Source: an uncultured Oscillospiraceae bacterium (GTDB lineage Bacteria > Bacillota > Clostridia > Oscillospirales > Oscillospiraceae). Taken from it: 64,000 nucleotides of DNA. Below, piece after piece: positions 60,747 to 64,000 of this stretch (the stretch's first letter is position 1; each line of letters begins with the position of its first letter). A program made the translations under genes and the position numbers. The stretch lies in NCBI GenBank assembly GCA_910587255.1, contig CAJUKT010000048.1:1-64000 (forward strand), given 5' to 3'. The notes beneath the pieces are model-generated. The model was given only the letters and a program-made list of their open reading frames with translations, was not told the origin of the DNA and did not search any database.

Positions 60747-60854
60747 GATGGGCAGCGTTCCGCGGGGTTCCCATATTTTTGGGGGCACACCCCTTGCGCA
60801 GTCGGGTTTCCCGGCCTGCCGCCATTACACGAATACTGAGAGGATTGATATACC

Positions 60855-62411
60855 ATGAGCGCATCCAGAGAGAAAAAGCAGCGTCAAAACACCGGCCCTT
60901 CCGAGCGGTCCGCCAAGCTCCAGCAGGAGCAGGCCGCCCAGAAGCGCCAAATCATCATCTATTCCGTGATTGGCGGTGTCGTCGCGGTGCTGGTGGCCGC
61001 GCTGCTGATCTGGAACTCCGGCTTTTTCCAGGCCCGGGCCACCGCCCTCACCCTGGGAAATGAGCAGCTCACCACGGCGGAGCTGAGCTACCACTATTAC
61101 GACGCCCGCTATTATTACGCCAGCATGGGCCCTTACGTGGGCTTTGACACCACCAAGGGCGACGACGAGCAGTTCTTCAGCGAGGAGGACAACCAGACCT
61201 ACCGGGACTATTTCATGGAGACCGCCCTGAAGTCCGCCCAGCGTGATCTGGCCTTGGCCGAGCAGGCCGTGAAGGACGGCCACACCGAGGACGAGATCCG
61301 GGACAGCCTGGACGCCACCATCGCCTCCTTCAAGTCCCAGGCCTCTTCCGGCGGCTACAGCTACGGCGCCTACCTCCGGGCGGTCTACGGCCCCTATATG
61401 ACCCCCGAAGTGTTTGAAAAGATGACTGCCCGCTCCCTTATGGCCCAGCTGGCCAAGAGCGAGAAGGGCAACGCCCTCTACGAGGGCTACCAGCAGTCCG
61501 ACCTGTACGCCTATTATGAGGAGAACGCCGACGCGCTGGACACCATTGAGTACTCCCACCTCTACTTCGCCATCCCCACCGTGAACGACAAGGACGCCGA
61601 CGGCAATGTGCTGCCCGACGAGGAGCTGAACAAGCTCAAGCAGGATGCCAAGGACGGCGCCAAGAAGGACGCCGAGGCCGCGCTGGAGGCCGTGAAGGGC
61701 GGCTCCTCCTTCCAGTCCCAGATCGACAAGTACGAGCTGACCACCGCCGCCGACCACGCCAAAGTCGTGGGCACCGGCAAGATCAGCAGCGCTTACAGCG
61801 GACAACTGCTGGCAATGGACCAGGACGATTGCCAGCTGGTGGAGACCGACAGCGGCTATTACGTCATCTCCTTCCATGGCCGCTACCTGGTGGACGAGCC
61901 CACCCGGGACGTGCGCCATATCCTTGTTCAGGCTGAGAGCACCACCGGCGAGGAAAATAAGCTGGTGGCCCCCACCGATGAGGCCTGGGCCGCCGCCAAG
62001 GCCAAGATGGACGAGATCCAGGCTGCCTGGGACTCCAGCGACAAGAGCGAGGACGCCTTCGCCAAGCTGGCCAACGAGAAGTCCGACGACGGCGGCTCCA
62101 ACACCAACGGCGGCCTATACCAGCGCGTTCCCCAAGGCCGCTTTGTCTCCGAGTTTGACGAGTGGCTCTTCGACAGCGCCCGCAAGGCCGGCGACGTGGA
62201 CCTGGCGCAGCACGTCGCCGCGGCGGACGCCCTCGTCAGCGAGGATTACTGCGGCTACCACCTGATGTACTACGTGGGCGAGAACGAGCCGGTTTGGATG
62301 GGCTCCGCCCGCAGCTCCCTGGCCACCGCCGACCTCGACGAGTGGACGGACGGCCTGACGGAGAGCTACCCCGCTGTGGAAGCCGGAGGCGCCAGCTATC
62401 TGGGCAAGTAA
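60855..62411 (+). CDS. PrsA/SurA-like membrane-anchored peptidylprolyl isomerase
   Basis: The cytoplasmic N-terminus is Lys/Gln rich, and one membrane helix at ~32-55 anchors a 460-residue outer part. A SurA-N-like helical region (~60-230, rich in Tyr) is followed by a parvulin (PpiC) domain beginning near TRDVRHILVQAESTTGEEN and containing FAKLANEKSDDGGSNTNGG and GRFVSEFDEWLFDSARKAGD. Such proteins fold exported proteins outside the membrane. It is a type II anchor, not a lipoprotein like Bacillus PrsA. A promoter and a terminator flank the gene. Confidence 0.82.
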   Translation: MSASREKKQRQNTGPSERSAKLQQEQAAQKRQIIIYSVIGGVVAVLVAALLIWNSGFFQARATALTLGNEQLTTAELSYHYYDARYYYASMGPYVGFDTTKGDDEQFFSEEDNQTYRDYFMETALKSAQRDLALAEQAVKDGHTEDEIRDSLDATIASFKSQASSGGYSYGAYLRAVYGPYMTPEVFEKMTARSLMAQLAKSEKGNALYEGYQQSDLYAYYEENADALDTIEYSHLYFAIPTVNDKDADGNVLPDEELNKLKQDAKDGAKKDAEAALEAVKGGSSFQSQIDKYELTTAADHAKVVGTGKISSAYSGQLLAMDQDDCQLVETDSGYYVISFHGRYLVDEPTRDVRHILVQAESTTGEENKLVAPTDEAWAAAKAKMDEIQAAWDSSDKSEDAFAKLANEKSDDGGSNTNGGLYQRVPQGRFVSEFDEWLFDSARKAGDVDLAQHVAAADALVSEDYCGYHLMYYVGENEPVWMGSARSSLATADLDEWTDGLTESYPAVEAGGASYLGK

Positions 62412-62423
62412 GCAAACAAGCGC

Positions 62424-62455
62424 AAGGGCCAGACAGAATGTCTGGCCCTTGTTTT
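62424..62455 (+). terminator. Terminator of the PrsA-like gene
   Basis: AAGGGCCAGACA and TGTCTGGCCCTT form a 12-bp stem with a 3-base loop, followed by GTTTT. Confidence 0.88.
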
Positions 62456-62470
62456 ATGGGAGGTATTCAA

Positions 62471-63190
62471 ATGGAAGACCAATTTATCCGCACCCGGATG
62501 CTGCTGGGCGCCAACGCCATGGAACGGCTGGGCAAAAGCCATGTGGCCGTCCTGGGCCTGGGCGGTGTGGGGAGCTGGTGCGCCGAGGCCCTGTGCCGCT
62601 CCGGCGTGGGGGAGCTCACCCTGGTGGACCAAGACACGGTATCGGTGAGCAACCTCAACCGGCAGGCCGCCGCTGTGTGGTCCACCGTGGGCATGGAAAA
62701 AACCCAGGCCGCCGCCCAGCGCCTGGCCGGCATCGCCCCCGGCTGCCTCCTCCACCCCCTTTCCCTGCGGTACGAGGCGGGCACGCGGGAGGAATTTTTC
62801 CAGGCCAGATACGACTACATCGTGGACGCCATCGACCTGGTGAGCTGCAAGCTGGATCTGATTGAGACCGCCCACGCCCGGGCCGTGCCCATCATCTCCG
62901 CCCTGGGCACGGGCAACAAGCGGGACGCCCAGCTGCTGCGCCTCGCCGACATTTCCCAGACCGAGGGCTGCCCGCTGGCCCGGGTGGTGCGCAAGGAGCT
63001 GCGCCGCCGGGGCATTTCCCGCCATCGGGTGGTATTCTCCCCCGAGCCGCCCCATGCCGCCGGGGACGGGGACGAGGCACCCCCGCCCGGGCGGCGGTCC
63101 ATCCCTGCCAGCGCCATGTGGGTTCCGGCGGCGGCTGGGCTGCTGCTGGCCCAGGCGGTTATTCTGGAGCTTGCGGATTCTTTTTCTTGA
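62471..63190 (+). CDS. tcdA: tRNA threonylcarbamoyladenosine dehydratase TcdA
   Basis: TcdA (CsdL) cyclises t6A37 in ANN-decoding tRNAs using ATP. The E1-like fold is clear: FIRTRMLLGANAMERLGKSH, the nucleotide loop VLGLGGVGSWCAEALCRSGV, VDQDTVSVSNLNRQ, YIVDAIDLVSCKLDLIE, and SALGTGNKRDAQLLRLADIS. The catalytic-region cysteine TEGCPLARVVRKELRRRGI is also present. 239 residues is normal. ATG 62471 follows GGGAGG. Confidence 0.92.
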   Translation: MEDQFIRTRMLLGANAMERLGKSHVAVLGLGGVGSWCAEALCRSGVGELTLVDQDTVSVSNLNRQAAAVWSTVGMEKTQAAAQRLAGIAPGCLLHPLSLRYEAGTREEFFQARYDYIVDAIDLVSCKLDLIETAHARAVPIISALGTGNKRDAQLLRLADISQTEGCPLARVVRKELRRRGISRHRVVFSPEPPHAAGDGDEAPPPGRRSIPASAMWVPAAAGLLLAQAVILELADSFS

Positions 63191-63275
63191 GAGAAAAAGA
63201 ATCAAAAAGAGCTTTAGGCCGCCACGGGGCCATCCCTAATATTCCCAGTATCAGCCCGGCGGCGGAATAATTCAT

Positions 63276-63833
63276 CTACTGACGGGCTGTGTGGAGCCGC
63301 TCCCACGCCTTGCTGACCACCCACGCACCCAAAAGGCCGCAAAGTGAACCGATGACCGCCCCTGCCAGCACATCGCTGGGGAAGTGAACCCCCACATAAA
63401 GCCGGGACAGGCCCATCACCGCCGCAGCGCACACCGCCGATACCTTCATCCACTTTTTCGGCGCAGACATGCACACCGCCAGGGCAAAGGCAAAGGCGGC
63501 GTTGGTGTGCCCGGAGGGGAAGGAATTGGGGTCGTGCTCCGGCACCAGGTTGACGAAGTTTTCGATGACCAGCCACGGCCTTGCCCGGGCCACCAGCGGT
63601 TTGATGGTGAAGTTCACCACAACGAGGCCGATGAGCATGGCGCACAGCGCCGACACCCCCGCCCTCCGTGTGGGCTTGAAAAACAGCAGCAGCACCCCCA
63701 GGGCGATGAACAGCATCCCCGTGTTGCCCATTTGCGTGTATACCTTCATCAGCGGGTCCAGCACGGCGCAGCGCACATGCTCCGCAATCCAGACCAGGGC
63801 CTGCTCGTCCAGCTGCTGAATGACTTCCGGCAT
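63276..63833 (-). CDS. PAP2-family membrane phosphatase
   Basis: The 185-residue protein has about five membrane helices and the three PAP2 motifs: KPLVARARPW, FPSGHTNAAFAFAL and SRLYVGVHFPSDVLAGAV. These catalyse dephosphorylation of lipid pyrophosphates such as undecaprenyl pyrophosphate, or phosphatidic acid. I chose ATG 63833, preceded by AAGGAGG, over an upstream ATG at 63923 that lacks a ribosome site. Confidence 0.88.
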   Translation of the reverse strand: MPEVIQQLDEQALVWIAEHVRCAVLDPLMKVYTQMGNTGMLFIALGVLLLFFKPTRRAGVSALCAMLIGLVVVNFTIKPLVARARPWLVIENFVNLVPEHDPNSFPSGHTNAAFAFALAVCMSAPKKWMKVSAVCAAAVMGLSRLYVGVHFPSDVLAGAVIGSLCGLLGAWVVSKAWERLHTARQ

Positions 63834-63931
63834 GGCAAATCCTCCTTCTTCCTTGACCTGCGGGGGAAAAATATGTATACTGTAGATGCTCCTTATTGTA
63901 TCTGATTTGGCCGCCGTTGGCAAGCGGCGGC

Positions 63932-63960
63932 TTGCAAAAAACGCCGGACCATACTATAAT
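63932..63960 (+). promoter_or_regulatory. Promoter of the gene leaving the window
   Basis: TTGCAA (63932-63937), 17 bases, TATAAT (63955-63960). A GCCGCCG/CGGCGGC hairpin (63911-63932) lies just upstream. Confidence 0.75.
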
Positions 63961-63993
63961 ATTTGAACAGTCGTTGTGAAAGGCGGACCATTC

Positions 63994-64000
63994 ATGAAAC
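63994..64000 (+). CDS. Start of a gene continuing past the window (partial)
   Basis: The ATG at 63994 follows GAAAGG and the promoter at 63932-63960. Only the first two codons (ATG AAA) are inside the window, so the product is unknown. Confidence 0.5.

Noticed and set aside
60203..60839. Several 60-95-codon frames in the gap before the PrsA-like gene
   Set aside because: They run through palindromes, the terminator and the promoter, lack ribosome sites and overlap each other on both strands.

Overview
The window reads as a piece of a GC-rich clostridial (Bacillota) chromosome. The core gene set (smc-ftsY, rsfS-trpS, an LCP protein, a WecA/TagO-type transferase, FapA, DUF4234, DUF1292, SleB-like hydrolases, KduI and an AfuABC-like transporter) and the codon usage resemble the Oscillospiraceae around Flavonifractor, Pseudoflavonifractor and Lawsonibacter. 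That placement is inferred from gene content and was not tested by a search.

Positions 1-13385 form an accessory island abutting the 3' end of a tRNA-Leu(CAA) gene at 13386-13473. It is visibly more AT-rich than the rest. From left to right it holds an IS630-type element that cuts into a GNAT-PIN fusion gene, a KilA-N gene directly upstream of that gene, a stand-alone recombinase-domain protein, a 1221-aa KAP-type P-loop NTPase, a serine recombinase with one nonsense codon, a membrane-protein/RCC1-repeat gene pair, two wrecked IS5-type transposases, and a second, frameshifted copy of the serine recombinase beside the tRNA. A 19-bp direct repeat (3309-3327 and 8249-8267) brackets the KAP gene and the first recombinase. 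The KilA-N/GNAT-PIN pair, the KAP NTPase and the RCC1 pair are the best candidates here for poorly described systems.

Positions 13518-20537 carry a CbxX-type AAA ATPase, a zinc-ribbon/Ig-like/SH3b surface protein, a ThyX-like protein overlapping a CAT-family acetyltransferase, a flavodoxin-type reductase, and a V4R sensor overlapping a degenerate GGDEF protein. These last two converge on a CheY-FapA pair (20602-22762). Positions 22983-30760 are a carbohydrate locus: an AraC regulator, KduI, a gluconate 5-dehydrogenase-type SDR, an AfuABC-like ABC importer and a HAD phosphatase.

Positions 30885-40649 hold small membrane and zinc-ribbon proteins, two SleB-like cell-wall hydrolases each preceded by TGTAAC-N5-TGTAAC boxes that match the WalR consensus, a TSCPD protein, a zincin, a DUF3048 lipoprotein, a DUF378 protein, a phosphodiesterase and a three-gene cluster of unknown role.

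Positions 40678-53056 are one long minus-strand run of housekeeping genes, read in the order smc, a zinc-ribbon gene, ftsY, a 23-codon CxxC mini-ORF, rdgB, yhbY, a nadD-yqeK fusion, an LCP gene, rsfS and trpS. A perfect 16-bp parS palindrome (43006-43021) follows, then wecA/tagO-type and wecB genes. Between smc and lysC lies a 163-bp element bounded by inverted repeats.

Positions 53441-64000 carry aspartokinase, homoserine dehydrogenase, an ACT-domain regulator, a class A penicillin-binding protein with an inserted Cys4 motif, a DUF1292 protein, a probable 6S RNA, a PrsA-like foldase, TcdA, a PAP2 phosphatase and the first codons of one further gene.
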